This document shows, one piece after another, positions 1 through 7,990 of a stretch of 64,000 nucleotides of DNA. The DNA is from Pseudoalteromonas aurantia 208 (lineage in GTDB: Bacteria > Pseudomonadota > Gammaproteobacteria > Enterobacterales > Alteromonadaceae), in contig NZ_AQGV01000012.1 in the NCBI RefSeq assembly GCF_014858725.1, positions 1,240,001 through 1,304,000 on the forward strand, given 5' to 3'. Numbering within the stretch: position 1 is the stretch's first letter; every line of letters begins with the position of its first letter. Position numbers and translations under genes: made by a program. The notes beneath the pieces were generated by a model. That model was not told the origin of the DNA. It saw nothing but the letters and a program-made list of their open reading frames with translations, and did not search any database.

Positions 1-39
1 AAGGTTGTTGTTGCCCGTCAGTTCATAAAGTTTGATCAT
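1..39 (-). CDS. Glutathione S-transferase-like protein, N-terminus only (partial)
   Basis: The ATG on the minus strand at 39-37 is preceded by GGAGA at a good distance, and the 13 codons visible read MIKLYELTGNNNL before the window ends. The short beta-strand IKLYELTG resembles the first strand of the thioredoxin-like domain in glutathione S-transferases, where the substrate thiol would bind. Only the start is visible, so the family call is tentative. Confidence 0.4.
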   Translation of the reverse strand, partial: MIKLYELTGNNNL

Positions 40-512
40 TATTGTTCTCCGAAATGAATCTGTGAATTTTTACAGAGTGATTTTCATAGCTTGGTTTATA
101 GTACTGTATTTATTTGAATATCAGGAATATATTATTGCCGCTTAGGTTTTGTTCTCGCTTCTTTTTTTGGCGCAGCTAATGATGTTAGGAAAAATAAGGT
201 GAAGGATGTGGAGTAGGCATGAAATACCGTAGTTTCACGACTGTGTTTTTACCTTAAATCGACGATCTTGATATTGTGTAATTTAGATGTAATAGAAAAC
301 CTTAAGTACGACGGCTAATATTTTCATGATAATTACATTGATTTAAATAAGCTTTTAAGTGAAAAAGTCGTGATTTAGTAGCGTAGAACAGACTTCAATG
401 CCTAACGCTGATAGATTGAAGTCATTTAGTACGTTCAATGCTCCGAAATGATGCCCATACCTAAATGCATCACTCATAAAACCCATTGCTCAAAATTCAT
501 TGTTAATTTAGA
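40..512. other. Intergenic region without a supportable gene
   Basis: This AT-rich stretch separates the start of the GST-like gene from the 3' end of a minus-strand gene. A plus-strand open frame from 448 runs antisense through the next gene and has no credible start signal. I see no clear RNA gene or hairpin. It should contain the promoter of the leftward GST-like gene. Confidence 0.4.
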
Positions 513-881
513 TTATATCCACTTTTTCGCGTCTTCAATATTTTTAAAGAAACCCTTTTCTATATTTATGTTATTGAAGATTAAGTTTGTAGTGTCTATT
601 TGTATGCTACTAATTGCAACATATGCGACTTTTTCACACCCATGCTTCTGACTCCAAAGGAAAAAATACCTCGTATCTTCTATTGCTTCCAGTGTCAGAA
701 GCGTATGTTTTTCCAAAAAGATAATTAAGCTCCACTTACTAGGTGATTGTTCGTTAATAAGTGATTGGACATTATTGTGAACAAGCTTAACTCCTTCTCT
801 ATTGAAACTACCTGCCAATTCTAAAATTAAGACATTGTTTTCAATTCTGATTTTGGAGCAACCGTGGGGTGAATACTGCAT
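513..881 (-). CDS. Small STAS/SpoIIAA-like protein of unknown function
   Basis: This is a 122-residue soluble protein if started at the ATG at 881; a TTG three codons upstream is the alternative. It has no signal peptide or membrane segment. The pattern is a strand (NNVLILELAGSFNREG), a helix, a strand with Trp (WSLIIFLEKH) and a C-terminal DAKKWI tail. This recalls the small STAS/SpoIIAA-like proteins of marine gammaproteobacteria, which have no assigned role. It stands alone between intergenic regions. The family call rests on overall pattern only. Confidence 0.5.
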   Translation of the reverse strand: MQYSPHGCSKIRIENNVLILELAGSFNREGVKLVHNNVQSLINEQSPSKWSLIIFLEKHTLLTLEAIEDTRYFFLWSQKHGCEKVAYVAISSIQIDTTNLIFNNINIEKGFFKNIEDAKKWI

Positions 882-1049
882 ATTATGCAAATTAATGTGA
901 TCTCATTTTGCTATTAAGTCTATCAGGTAAACAAAAAATGCCAAACTCAGTACACAAAGTTGCACTTTATTTCATATGGGGAGTAAAGATACTCTACTAG
1001 GCTATGTTTAAGATATAGATTGTAAACCTTCATTTTAAGCTATTGTTAT

Positions 1050-1532
1050 TTATTCCAATTTTAAAGTGAGTTCTCGTAACAAGGTGGAAGCGCTGTTTAA
1101 TTCAGTCTCCGACATTCCGCGAGCAATATCATTTACCCAAAGGCTTTGCTTTTTCATTGCTTGTGTAAAAGCGTCAGTTCCATCATTTGTAAGTGAATAT
1201 AGCTTTGCTTTTTTATTATTCGGATTATCAAGACCGACTAATAGCCCTTCATCTGCTAAATCATTGGCTAATCTTTGAACTGACTGCCTTGATTGCCCCA
1301 TTTTTCTAGCTATACCGGAAACAGTTAAAGATGTTTCTGAAGAAGATAGCGCACCTAATACTTTCCATCGAGCGCTGGTTAATCCAAGTTCTTTTACAAG
1401 TTTATCGCCTTCTTGGACTAATAATCCATTTAGCTTAAAAATATCTAGTATTATGTTAGTTAGCAAGGCCCCTTCTGATGTGTGATTCATTGCGATACTC
1501 AATCTTAATTTCTTTGTTAAATTTATTTCCAT
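1050..1532 (-). CDS. MarR family transcriptional regulator (first of two)
   Basis: This 160-residue protein is a winged-helix MarR regulator. The core runs through LTSARWKVLGAL (about residues 51-62), the helix-turn-helix LTVSGIARKMGQSRQSVQRLANDL (about 69-92) and the wing with NPNNKKAKLYSLT. MarR proteins act as dimers that release DNA on binding a ligand. It has AAAGG just upstream of the ATG. It is about half identical by eye to the next gene, 1629-2072, suggesting a local duplication. An inverted repeat ATAGTTCTAA...TTAGAACTAT at 1557-1600 lies directly upstream and is a plausible autoregulatory site. The ligand is unknown. Confidence 0.88.
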   Translation of the reverse strand: MEINLTKKLRLSIAMNHTSEGALLTNIILDIFKLNGLLVQEGDKLVKELGLTSARWKVLGALSSSETSLTVSGIARKMGQSRQSVQRLANDLADEGLLVGLDNPNNKKAKLYSLTNDGTDAFTQAMKKQSLWVNDIARGMSETELNSASTLLRELTLKLE

Positions 1533-1556
1533 AATACCTTTTTGATTATATTAGGA

Positions 1557-1600
1557 ATAGTTCTAACAGTTAATTTTTTCATATATTGAATTAGAACTAT
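1557..1600. promoter_or_regulatory. Inverted repeat upstream of marR-1 (putative operator)
   Basis: ATAGTTCTAA at 1557-1566 is matched by its exact reverse complement TTAGAACTAT at 1591-1600, with 24 bases between. It lies 25 bases upstream of the first marR start, where a self-repressing MarR dimer would bind. The two halves may be two half-sites or an operator pair. Function is inferred from position. Confidence 0.45.
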
Positions 1601-1602
1601 GT

Positions 1603-1630
1603 AAAGTCCCACAAATGCTTGTGAGACTTT
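1603..1630 (-). terminator. Hairpin at the 3' end of marR-2
   Basis: AAAGTCCCACAA and TTGTGAGACTTT pair across an ATGC loop with one mismatch. The hairpin overlaps the stop codon of the second marR gene and would end its leftward transcript. The T-tract beyond is poor, so efficiency is uncertain. Confidence 0.55.
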
Positions 1631-2072
1631 AATTACCAGCGAAATGCTGCGAAAGTTTTTTCATTGCTGACAAAGTTGAATATAATTCGCTTTTCGTTAA
1701 AGCTTCAGCTCCCGCAGCAGCCCAAGGGAGCTGTTTATTCCATAGTTGCCGATATATTGTTTCGCCTTTGTTAGTGAGTATTACGAGCTTCGATCGCTTA
1801 TGCTTGGGGTTGTCAGTCACGGTGAGCAACAGATCCTTTTTCATGACATCTACAAGCCGCTGAGTTGCTTGGCGCGACTGGCCAATAATTCGAGCGATTT
1901 CAGAAACTGTTAGAGTATGCGCTGCTTGCGCGGTAGCCCCTAGCACTTTCCACCTTGCACTGCTTAGCCCGAATTCGCCTGCCATGATATCTCCCTCAGT
2001 ATTAAGCATCCCGCTGACTTTAAAAATCTCTAAAACTATTTGAGCAAAAGCATCTTCCGGTGATTCGTTCAT
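1629..2072 (-). CDS. MarR family transcriptional regulator (second of two)
   Basis: This 147-residue MarR regulator has the core FGLSSARWKVLGATAQ (about residues 29-44), the helix-turn-helix LTVSEIARIIGQSRQATQRLVDVM (about 53-76) and a wing with NPKHKRSKLVILT. It is divergently transcribed from the 2166-7928 genes, and two palindromes of the form TTGACA-N6-TGTCA lie in the shared intergenic region. The simplest reading is that it represses itself and the redox/efflux genes to its right, the usual layout for MarR control of drug efflux. The ligand cannot be read from sequence. Confidence 0.88.
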   Translation of the reverse strand: MNESPEDAFAQIVLEIFKVSGMLNTEGDIMAGEFGLSSARWKVLGATAQAAHTLTVSEIARIIGQSRQATQRLVDVMKKDLLLTVTDNPKHKRSKLVILTNKGETIYRQLWNKQLPWAAAGAEALTKSELYSTLSAMKKLSQHFAGN

Positions 2073-2094
2073 AAATTAATATTTACAACGCATG

Positions 2095-2141
2095 TTGACA
2101 GCATGTTGTCACCATACTAATCTTGACATTGTGTTGTCAAG
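2095..2141. promoter_or_regulatory. Paired palindromes, putative MarR operators
   Basis: Two related palindromes stand about 28 bp centre to centre: TTGACA-GCATGT-TGTCA at 2095-2111 and the perfect CTTGACA-TTGTGT-TGTCAAG at 2122-2141. Both have a 6-base spacer. They fill the 93-bp gap between the divergent marR-2 and the 2166 gene, so binding here could control both directions. TTGACA also resembles a -35 box, so bound repressor could directly mask RNA polymerase. Assignment to MarR is inference. Confidence 0.6.
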
Positions 2142-2165
2142 TTTTGGTTTTGTAGTGGAGAAAAA

Positions 2166-2609
2166 ATGATACATAAATTACATCGAATAGCTGCGGTTAC
2201 TGCTTTTATATGCGTGGTGACTTTTTTTGTCTCAACCGTGAGCGCCGAAGTTTTTGGGTCTAAAGAGTTAATAATTTTAGTGAAATCTTTGGTTGTTTTC
2301 CCCGGGCTTTTTATTTTAGTGCCATGTATAGCAACCACGGGGGCAACAGGGGCTGCATTATCAAAAACAAAAAAAGGGCGAGTAGTTGATGGAAAGAAAA
2401 AGCGCATGCCATTTATTGCAATAAATGGGGTTTTTGTATTGGTGCCAGCGGCGATGTTCTTAAACTACAAAGCGGCAGCTGGAGCATTTGATACAACTTT
2501 TGTTGCGATTCAAATCATCGAACTGATTGTTGGCGCAGTAAATGGAGCTCTCATGTTTTTAAATATTAGAGATGGCAAAAAACTAACAGGTAAAAAGAAA
2601 GGGAGCTAA
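2166..2609 (+). CDS. Four-helix integral membrane protein, unknown function
   Basis: This 147-residue protein has four predicted membrane helices (about residues 7-27, 34-62, 84-103 and 111-132), a basic loop KKGRVVDGKKKR between helices 2 and 3, and a Lys-rich C-terminus. GTGGAG precedes the ATG. Its stop overlaps the start of the cytochrome c gene (TAATG), so the two are translationally coupled. It is first in a run with a cytochrome c and a cytochrome b561, so a role in a small inner-membrane redox complex is inferred. I do not recognise the family. Confidence 0.75.
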   Translation: MIHKLHRIAAVTAFICVVTFFVSTVSAEVFGSKELIILVKSLVVFPGLFILVPCIATTGATGAALSKTKKGRVVDGKKKRMPFIAINGVFVLVPAAMFLNYKAAAGAFDTTFVAIQIIELIVGAVNGALMFLNIRDGKKLTGKKKGS

Positions 2610-2956
2610 TGTTTCACATGCGGTATAAAACAACAAATATAAGTATATTGATTTTTCTTTTGTTCTCATCTTTTTGTTATGCACAAGGTGAAAATAACAC
2701 CTTTAACAAGGTTTGTAGTTCATGTCACAACGGTGGGATTAAGGGGTTTATATCAGGTGCGCCCAGCATCGAAGACAAACAACTTTGGTTGGAGTATCTA
2801 GAAAAACATTCTATTGATGAAATAAAGCAGATTGTGCTCGAAGGCTCTGAAGAGCACAAGGTTAAAGGGGGCTGCAAAAAGTGTTCTAACGCAGAAATCA
2901 TTGGTGCTATCAATTATATGCTTCGTCGTGTTAGCAGTGAACAGGAGAAACCATGA
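2609..2956 (+). CDS. Exported cytochrome c5-like monohaem protein with a possible His axial ligand
   Basis: This 115-residue protein has a signal peptide (about 1-25, ending CYAQG) and one haem c site CSSCH (about 36-40). The second half follows the cytochrome c5 plan, with a disulfide pair in KGGCKKCS and a helix ending INYM. In cytochrome c5 the sixth haem ligand is the Met of MPPKGGC. Here the aligned stretch reads HKVKGGC, so His stands where Met is expected. It overlaps the downstream cytochrome b561 start by four bases (ATGA). It probably exchanges electrons with that b561 at the periplasmic face. Confidence 0.8.
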   Translation: MFHMRYKTTNISILIFLLFSSFCYAQGENNTFNKVCSSCHNGGIKGFISGAPSIEDKQLWLEYLEKHSIDEIKQIVLEGSEEHKVKGGCKKCSNAEIIGAINYMLRRVSSEQEKP

Positions 2957-3483
2957 AACCCTACTCAAACTTACTTGTGTTGCTTCATTGGATATTGGTG
3001 CCAAGTATACTAATAGCACTATTTATGGGAAATGATATTGCATCACTGTCAAACGATTTAGAATTAAAGGTTGATCGGATCAAAGTTCATACTGCGGCTG
3101 GAGTTTTTATTGGCGCATTATTTGTGATTCGGCTCATAGTGAGAATGACATCAACTTCTATAGGGGCGTTAAAAGAGAATGAAAGTAGTCTCTTAATACA
3201 TAAGCTAGCTTCTCTTACTCATCGGACATTGTATCTATTAGTTTTTTTGATTGTGTTGTCGGGGATCGGAATGTCAATACAAATTGACATGTTTGAAATT
3301 ATGCGGCTTGGCGAAACACTTCCTGAAAATTTATCTGAACTACCTGCTAGGCGAATACATGGGGTGTTAACGTTGCTATTAACCGCACTAGTCGTATTTC
3401 ATATATTCGCTGCACTCTATCACCATTTTGTTTTGAAAAATGGCAATTTATCGAGAATGTGGTTCTACAAACGTAAAGAATAA
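2953..3483 (+). CDS. Cytochrome b561 family inner-membrane protein
   Basis: This 176-residue protein has four membrane helices carrying conserved His: LLHW in helix 1, KVHTAAG in helix 2, LTHRTLY in helix 3, and RRIHG plus VVFHIFAALYHH in helix 4. This is the pattern of bacterial di-haem b561 (CybB type), which passes electrons between the quinone pool and periplasmic acceptors. It overlaps the cytochrome c gene by four bases, which supports a b561/cytochrome c electron-transfer pair. The natural substrate is unknown. The TTG/GTG-free ATG start and family-typical length leave little doubt on the boundaries. Confidence 0.88.
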   Translation: MKPYSNLLVLLHWILVPSILIALFMGNDIASLSNDLELKVDRIKVHTAAGVFIGALFVIRLIVRMTSTSIGALKENESSLLIHKLASLTHRTLYLLVFLIVLSGIGMSIQIDMFEIMRLGETLPENLSELPARRIHGVLTLLLTALVVFHIFAALYHHFVLKNGNLSRMWFYKRKE

Positions 3484-3547
3484 GCGTCACGCAAGACAAA
3501 ACAGCGTTATCCAACTTCCACATTGACTAAAAATAAAGAAGAAGACA

Positions 3548-3667
3548 ATGCTTGAAATTAAACCTCTGGATGAAAGCGTTTCATTAATGGAGTTGTTAGC
3601 AACCGAGCAATCTTCAGCGGCCGCTTCTCCACACTTATTTGAAACGGTGGTCGTCGCCACCCAGTGA
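3548..3667 (+). CDS. 39-aa peptide of unknown function
   Basis: A short open frame, MLEIKPLDESVSLMELLA followed by a Ser/Ala-rich part and ending FETVVVATQ, has AAAGAAGAAG immediately upstream of its ATG. It sits between cytochrome b561 and the efflux adaptor on the same strand. The peptide is acidic at the start and hydrophobic at the end, with no membrane helix. It could be a leader peptide, a modified-peptide precursor or a small regulator. No maturation genes are next to it, so none of these is preferred. Confidence 0.4.
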   Translation: MLEIKPLDESVSLMELLATEQSSAAASPHLFETVVVATQ

Positions 3668-3747
3668 ACGGGTACCTTGGCAACTTTACAGAGCAATTAG
3701 ATAGGTCAGTTCATGCCTCATAAATTAGCTTCTTATAGGAGATAAAA

Positions 3748-4872
3748 ATGCTAAAAAAATCAAAGTTCATAAAATCATTTTCACTATTGAGTTTATCTAT
3801 ACTATTGACCGCTTGCCACCCTTCAGCTAAAGAGGAAGTCGAGTCAATCCGTCCAATCAAAGCAATGAAAATAGGCTCTGCAAAACATATAGCAGACAAA
3901 AAATTTCCAGGGGTAGCACGCGCAACACAGGAGGTTGATTTATCGTTTAGAGTATCAGGTACTTTGAACGATATACCTGTAAAAATAGGGCAAGAGGTAC
4001 GTATAGGCGATGTATTAGCTGTACTAGACAAAAGAGATTTTGAAGTGGAGTTGGCGAATGCTGAAGCAGGATTAGCTAATACCAAAGCGCAATTAAGTAA
4101 CGCGAAAATAGAATATGAAAGGGTCATCAGAATCCAAGAAACAGACGCAGGTGCCGTGAGTAAATCCACAATAGATGCTCGAAAAGCAACATATGACCAA
4201 GCTAAAGCCTCATATGCATCTTCTACGTCTTTATTAAATGCAGCTAAAGATAGACTAAGCTATGCCACATTAAAAGCGCCATTTGATGGGGTAGTTGTTC
4301 AAAGGTACGCAGACAACTTTCAGGATATTAGTAGTAATTCTTCAGTTATTAGAATAGTGGATATATCTAAAATTGAAATGGATATAAACATACCCGAAAA
4401 TTTAATATCAAATTTGCCCTACGTAAAAAACTCACGTGTCCGGTTCGATTCTTTTCCTGATTTAGTAATACCAGCGACAATTAAAGAAGTCAGTAATGAG
4501 GCGTCTCAATCAACTCGTACTTATAAAGTAAGGCTGCAAATGACGCCACCTGATGGAGTCGATATTTTGCCAGGGATGTCAGGCTACGCTACAGGAGACG
4601 TTGCACGGCCGGAACAAGATACTTTTCAAGTTGTGGTACCACTGTCTTCAATATTTAGCTCTTCCGATTCAAAAACGACTTTCGTTTGGCTATATGACAT
4701 TGAAATGCAAACCGTCAAAAAGCACCCAGTTAAAAAAGGCACGCTTCTAGATCAAGGGATAGTAATTATTGATGGGTTAAAAGCTGGTGACTGGATAGCA
4801 ACCGCGGGTGTGAATTACTTAAAAGAAGGTCAAAAAGTTCGTTTACTTGACAATCAAGGGACTAAAATATGA
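3748..4872 (+). CDS. RND efflux periplasmic adaptor lipoprotein
   Basis: This 374-residue membrane-fusion protein links an inner-membrane RND pump to an outer-membrane channel. It has a lipoprotein signal with lipobox LTAC (Cys about residue 23), the lipoyl-like half-motifs around VSGTLNDIPVKIGQEV and LKAPFDGVVVQRY, an alpha-helical hairpin between (about 95-170), and C-terminal beta-barrel and membrane-proximal domains. TAGGAGAT precedes the ATG. Its stop overlaps the transporter start (ATGA), so the two are made together. No outer-membrane factor is encoded here; a TolC-like channel elsewhere is presumed. Confidence 0.92.
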   Translation: MLKKSKFIKSFSLLSLSILLTACHPSAKEEVESIRPIKAMKIGSAKHIADKKFPGVARATQEVDLSFRVSGTLNDIPVKIGQEVRIGDVLAVLDKRDFEVELANAEAGLANTKAQLSNAKIEYERVIRIQETDAGAVSKSTIDARKATYDQAKASYASSTSLLNAAKDRLSYATLKAPFDGVVVQRYADNFQDISSNSSVIRIVDISKIEMDINIPENLISNLPYVKNSRVRFDSFPDLVIPATIKEVSNEASQSTRTYKVRLQMTPPDGVDILPGMSGYATGDVARPEQDTFQVVVPLSSIFSSSDSKTTFVWLYDIEMQTVKKHPVKKGTLLDQGIVIIDGLKAGDWIATAGVNYLKEGQKVRLLDNQGTKI

Positions 4873-7800
4873 ACCTAGCTGAATTTATGATGAAAAACAA
4901 AGTGGTTGCATTATTTAGTACGGTTTTGTTAACACTTGCAGGGCTATTTAGCTTCTTTAATTTAGGGCAATTAGAAGACCCTGAATTTACTATAAAAAAT
5001 GCGTTAGTAATGACTTCTTATTATGGCGCTACTTCAACAGAAGTAGAGCAAGAAATCACAGACCGCATTGAAAATGCGATACAAGAGATGCCAGAAGTTA
5101 ACTCCCTTCATTCTCGTTCAACTTCAGGGCTTTCACTAATAACGGTGGAAATAAAAGGTGAATATTGGTCTGATAGATTGCCTCAAGTTTGGGATAAGTT
5201 ACGAAGAAAAGTTGGGGATATTCAGGAAGAGTTGCCTAAAGGAGCCGGTACCTCGAAGGTTATCGATGATTTCGGTGCAGTATACGGTCTAATGTTAGGA
5301 GTCGTAGGAGATGGTTACAATTATTCTGAAATGTACAAGTATGTAAAAATCTTGCAGAAAGAGATAGGTTTATTAGAGGGCGTGGCAAGGGTTGGTCTTT
5401 GGGGAGAGCAAAAACCTGCCATTTATATTGATATTTCAGAGAATAAACTTGCTAGCTTAGGGTTTTCAGGTGCCTCAGTAAACAGCCTTCTAAGTAACCA
5501 GAATAAAGTGATTGACGCAGGCCATGTTGAGTTAGATAGCTATCGCTTAAGTGTCAGGCTATCAGGAAGTTTTAAATCTCCCGATGACATAGGCGACTTA
5601 TTAATACATGCTCAATCAAGAAACAATGCTAGTGAGTTCATCAGGGTCAGTGATATAGGAACCATTAGCGAAGGTTATATTGAGCCAGAAAGTGAGCTTA
5701 TGCGTTTAAATGGTGAACCCGCAATTGTGCTATCAATCTCGCCTCAAGAAGGGACCAATGTTGTAGAGTTGGGTAAACGGGTAGCTGCTAAACTGAATGA
5801 AATTAACATGAGGTTACCTATTGGTATAGAAGCAATTCCTATTCATTGGCAGCCTGAAGTGGTTGATGAATCTGTAAATAATTTTTTGATTAATTTTGTC
5901 CAAGCAGTGGGCATTGTGTTAATTGTTTTGACACTTGCTATGGGTTGGAAAATGGGGGTAGTTATTGGTACTGCGCTTACGCTAACCATCCTTGGTACCT
6001 TTATTTTTATGGCTTTGTTTGGAATAGATCTACACAGAATGTCTTTAGGCGCTCTTATTATTGCTTTAGGAATGATGGTGGATAACGCTATTGTTGTGGC
6101 AGAAGGGTATGTGGTAAAAATAGAAAAAGGCATTGAAAGAGAAAAAGCAGCAATTGATGCAGCAAAAGGTCCTTCATTCGCGTTATTAGGGGCCACGATT
6201 ATTGCTGTTATGGCTTTTTACCCTATATTCGCCTCAATGGAGGGGGCAGGAGAATACTGCCGAGCGTTATTTATTGTGGTCGCAATATCACTCACAGTAA
6301 GCTGGTTTGTGTCTTTGACGATAACCCCTTTACAATGTATGTATATGCTAAAACCTGAAGCACAGCCAAGTAACTCAGAAGGAAAGCTGCTTTCTGGGTT
6401 TCGAAAAACACTAGAGTTTTCATTGAAAAATCGAGTTTTTACAATAGTAAGTATGATTGTACTTTTGGCTGTAGCACTTGGTACCTTTGGCAATGTTAAG
6501 CAAATATTTTTCCCAAGCTCTTCAATGACAAAGTTTATGGTTGATTACTGGGCTCCAGAAGGCACGAAGATTCAATCAACTTCGAAAGGAATTAAACCGA
6601 TCGAACAGTATTTATTGCAAGATGCTCGTATTAAAACTGTCTCTACATTCATAGGTCAAGGCTCACCAAGGTTTTATTTGCCAGTAGACCCTGAAAAGCC
6701 AAACTCTTCTTACGGCCAGCTTATTATTAATGTATCTGAACTAGATGATTTAGCATCAGTCGTTAATGATCTTCAGTTATGGATGGATCAGAATGTACCA
6801 AATGCCATGACAAGAATTAGAAAATATACAGTGGGTCCAGCACTAACATGGGAATTTGAAGCGAGATTTATTGGTCCAGCAGATGCGGACCCTGCAGTAC
6901 TGCGAGATTTAGCGGAGCAAGGTATGAAAATTCTTAATGACTCTCCTTTAGCTAAAGAAGTATCAACAGATTGGCGGCAACAAGTTATCGACCTTGTACC
7001 CGAGTACAATCAAGTCAAAGGGCGAAGAACGGGTGTTTCACGTTTAGACATAGCGACCACTACTAAGCGTTTTTATGATGGCTATACAGTAGGGGGATAT
7101 CGTAGGGATGATGAATTGTTGCCTATCATAGTTCGAGAAAATGCAGTGGAAAGAAACATTAATAACCTCGATAATTTACAGGTTGAACCGTTAAATCAAT
7201 CCTATTCCGTGCCTTTAGGGCAAGTGACCGATGCTATCAAAGCAGAATGGGTAAACCCCGTTGTCTGGCGTTATAACCGTCATAGAGCCATTACGGTTCA
7301 AGCAACGCCTGTAGGAGTGACCGTTTCGACATTAAGAAACACTGTCTTAGAGGATTTTAATAAAATTGAATTACCTGAAGGGTATAGACTTGAATGGTTT
7401 GGCGAATTCAAAAGTACTGTTGACTCTCAAAAATCACTAATACCCGGTGTAGTTCCTGCATTGGCACTTATTTTATTTATTTTAGTGGCTCTTTTTAACC
7501 AAGTACGACCCATGATAATTATTATTTTGTTAATACCTTTTGTAATGATTGGTGTTTCTTTCGGGCTTCAAGTCAGTGGGGCTGCTTTTGGATTTGTTGC
7601 TTTATTGGGTGTGATGAGTTTATCGGGAATGATGATAAAGAATGCCATTGTACTTATAGATCAAATAAATATTGAGAAAGGCGAAGGAAAGTCTACACAA
7701 AAGGCAATTATCGATGCTGCCATTTCACGCATACGTCCGGTATTTCTAGCGGCTGCTACAACTGTACTAGGAGTCATTCCGTTGGCTCCAGATTTGTTTT

Positions 7801-7928
7801 GGCAAGGGTTGTCTATCGCGATTATAGCGGGCTTGTCATTTGGTACTGTATTAACAATGATTTTATTGCCGGTTTTATATTCGCTATTTTATAAAGTCAA
7901 AATGACTTGGCCCTCGACACATTGTTAA
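4869..7928 (+). CDS. RND (AcrB/HAE1-type) efflux transporter
   Basis: This 1019-residue protein is full-length for a resistance-nodulation-division proton-driven pump. It has helix 1 at about 12-30, two large periplasmic loops and two six-helix bundles. The proton-relay helix carries ALGMMVDNAIVVAEG (about 400-415), and the second half has the matching GMMIKNAIVLIDQ. Such pumps expel hydrophobic drugs, dyes or bile-like compounds through an adaptor and outer-membrane channel. It overlaps the adaptor gene by four bases and ends in a strong terminator. Control by the upstream marR genes is inferred. The substrate is unknown. Confidence 0.93.
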   Translation: MNLAEFMMKNKVVALFSTVLLTLAGLFSFFNLGQLEDPEFTIKNALVMTSYYGATSTEVEQEITDRIENAIQEMPEVNSLHSRSTSGLSLITVEIKGEYWSDRLPQVWDKLRRKVGDIQEELPKGAGTSKVIDDFGAVYGLMLGVVGDGYNYSEMYKYVKILQKEIGLLEGVARVGLWGEQKPAIYIDISENKLASLGFSGASVNSLLSNQNKVIDAGHVELDSYRLSVRLSGSFKSPDDIGDLLIHAQSRNNASEFIRVSDIGTISEGYIEPESELMRLNGEPAIVLSISPQEGTNVVELGKRVAAKLNEINMRLPIGIEAIPIHWQPEVVDESVNNFLINFVQAVGIVLIVLTLAMGWKMGVVIGTALTLTILGTFIFMALFGIDLHRMSLGALIIALGMMVDNAIVVAEGYVVKIEKGIEREKAAIDAAKGPSFALLGATIIAVMAFYPIFASMEGAGEYCRALFIVVAISLTVSWFVSLTITPLQCMYMLKPEAQPSNSEGKLLSGFRKTLEFSLKNRVFTIVSMIVLLAVALGTFGNVKQIFFPSSSMTKFMVDYWAPEGTKIQSTSKGIKPIEQYLLQDARIKTVSTFIGQGSPRFYLPVDPEKPNSSYGQLIINVSELDDLASVVNDLQLWMDQNVPNAMTRIRKYTVGPALTWEFEARFIGPADADPAVLRDLAEQGMKILNDSPLAKEVSTDWRQQVIDLVPEYNQVKGRRTGVSRLDIATTTKRFYDGYTVGGYRRDDELLPIIVRENAVERNINNLDNLQVEPLNQSYSVPLGQVTDAIKAEWVNPVVWRYNRHRAITVQATPVGVTVSTLRNTVLEDFNKIELPEGYRLEWFGEFKSTVDSQKSLIPGVVPALALILFILVALFNQVRPMIIIILLIPFVMIGVSFGLQVSGAAFGFVALLGVMSLSGMMIKNAIVLIDQINIEKGEGKSTQKAIIDAAISRIRPVFLAAATTVLGVIPLAPDLFWQGLSIAIIAGLSFGTVLTMILLPVLYSLFYKVKMTWPSTHC

Positions 7929-7945
7929 CGGACTACTGAGACTTA

Positions 7946-7980
7946 ACAGACATAAAGGTAGCTTTATGTCTGTAGTTTTT
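7946..7980 (+). terminator. Rho-independent terminator after the RND operon
   Basis: ACAGACATAAA and TTTATGTCTGT form a perfect 11-bp stem with a GGTAGC loop, followed by AGTTTTT. It stands between the converging RND and S9 peptidase genes and may serve both. Confidence 0.85.
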
Positions 7981-7990
7981 GATTTTAAAA

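Noticed and set aside
448..651. Plus-strand 67-codon frame
   Set aside because: It is antisense to the STAS-like gene, has no ribosome site and an odd composition; the minus-strand gene explains the region better.
3711..4169. Minus-strand 152-codon frame over the efflux adaptor
   Set aside because: Shadow of the adaptor gene, whose lipobox, coiled coil and ribosome site are clear.
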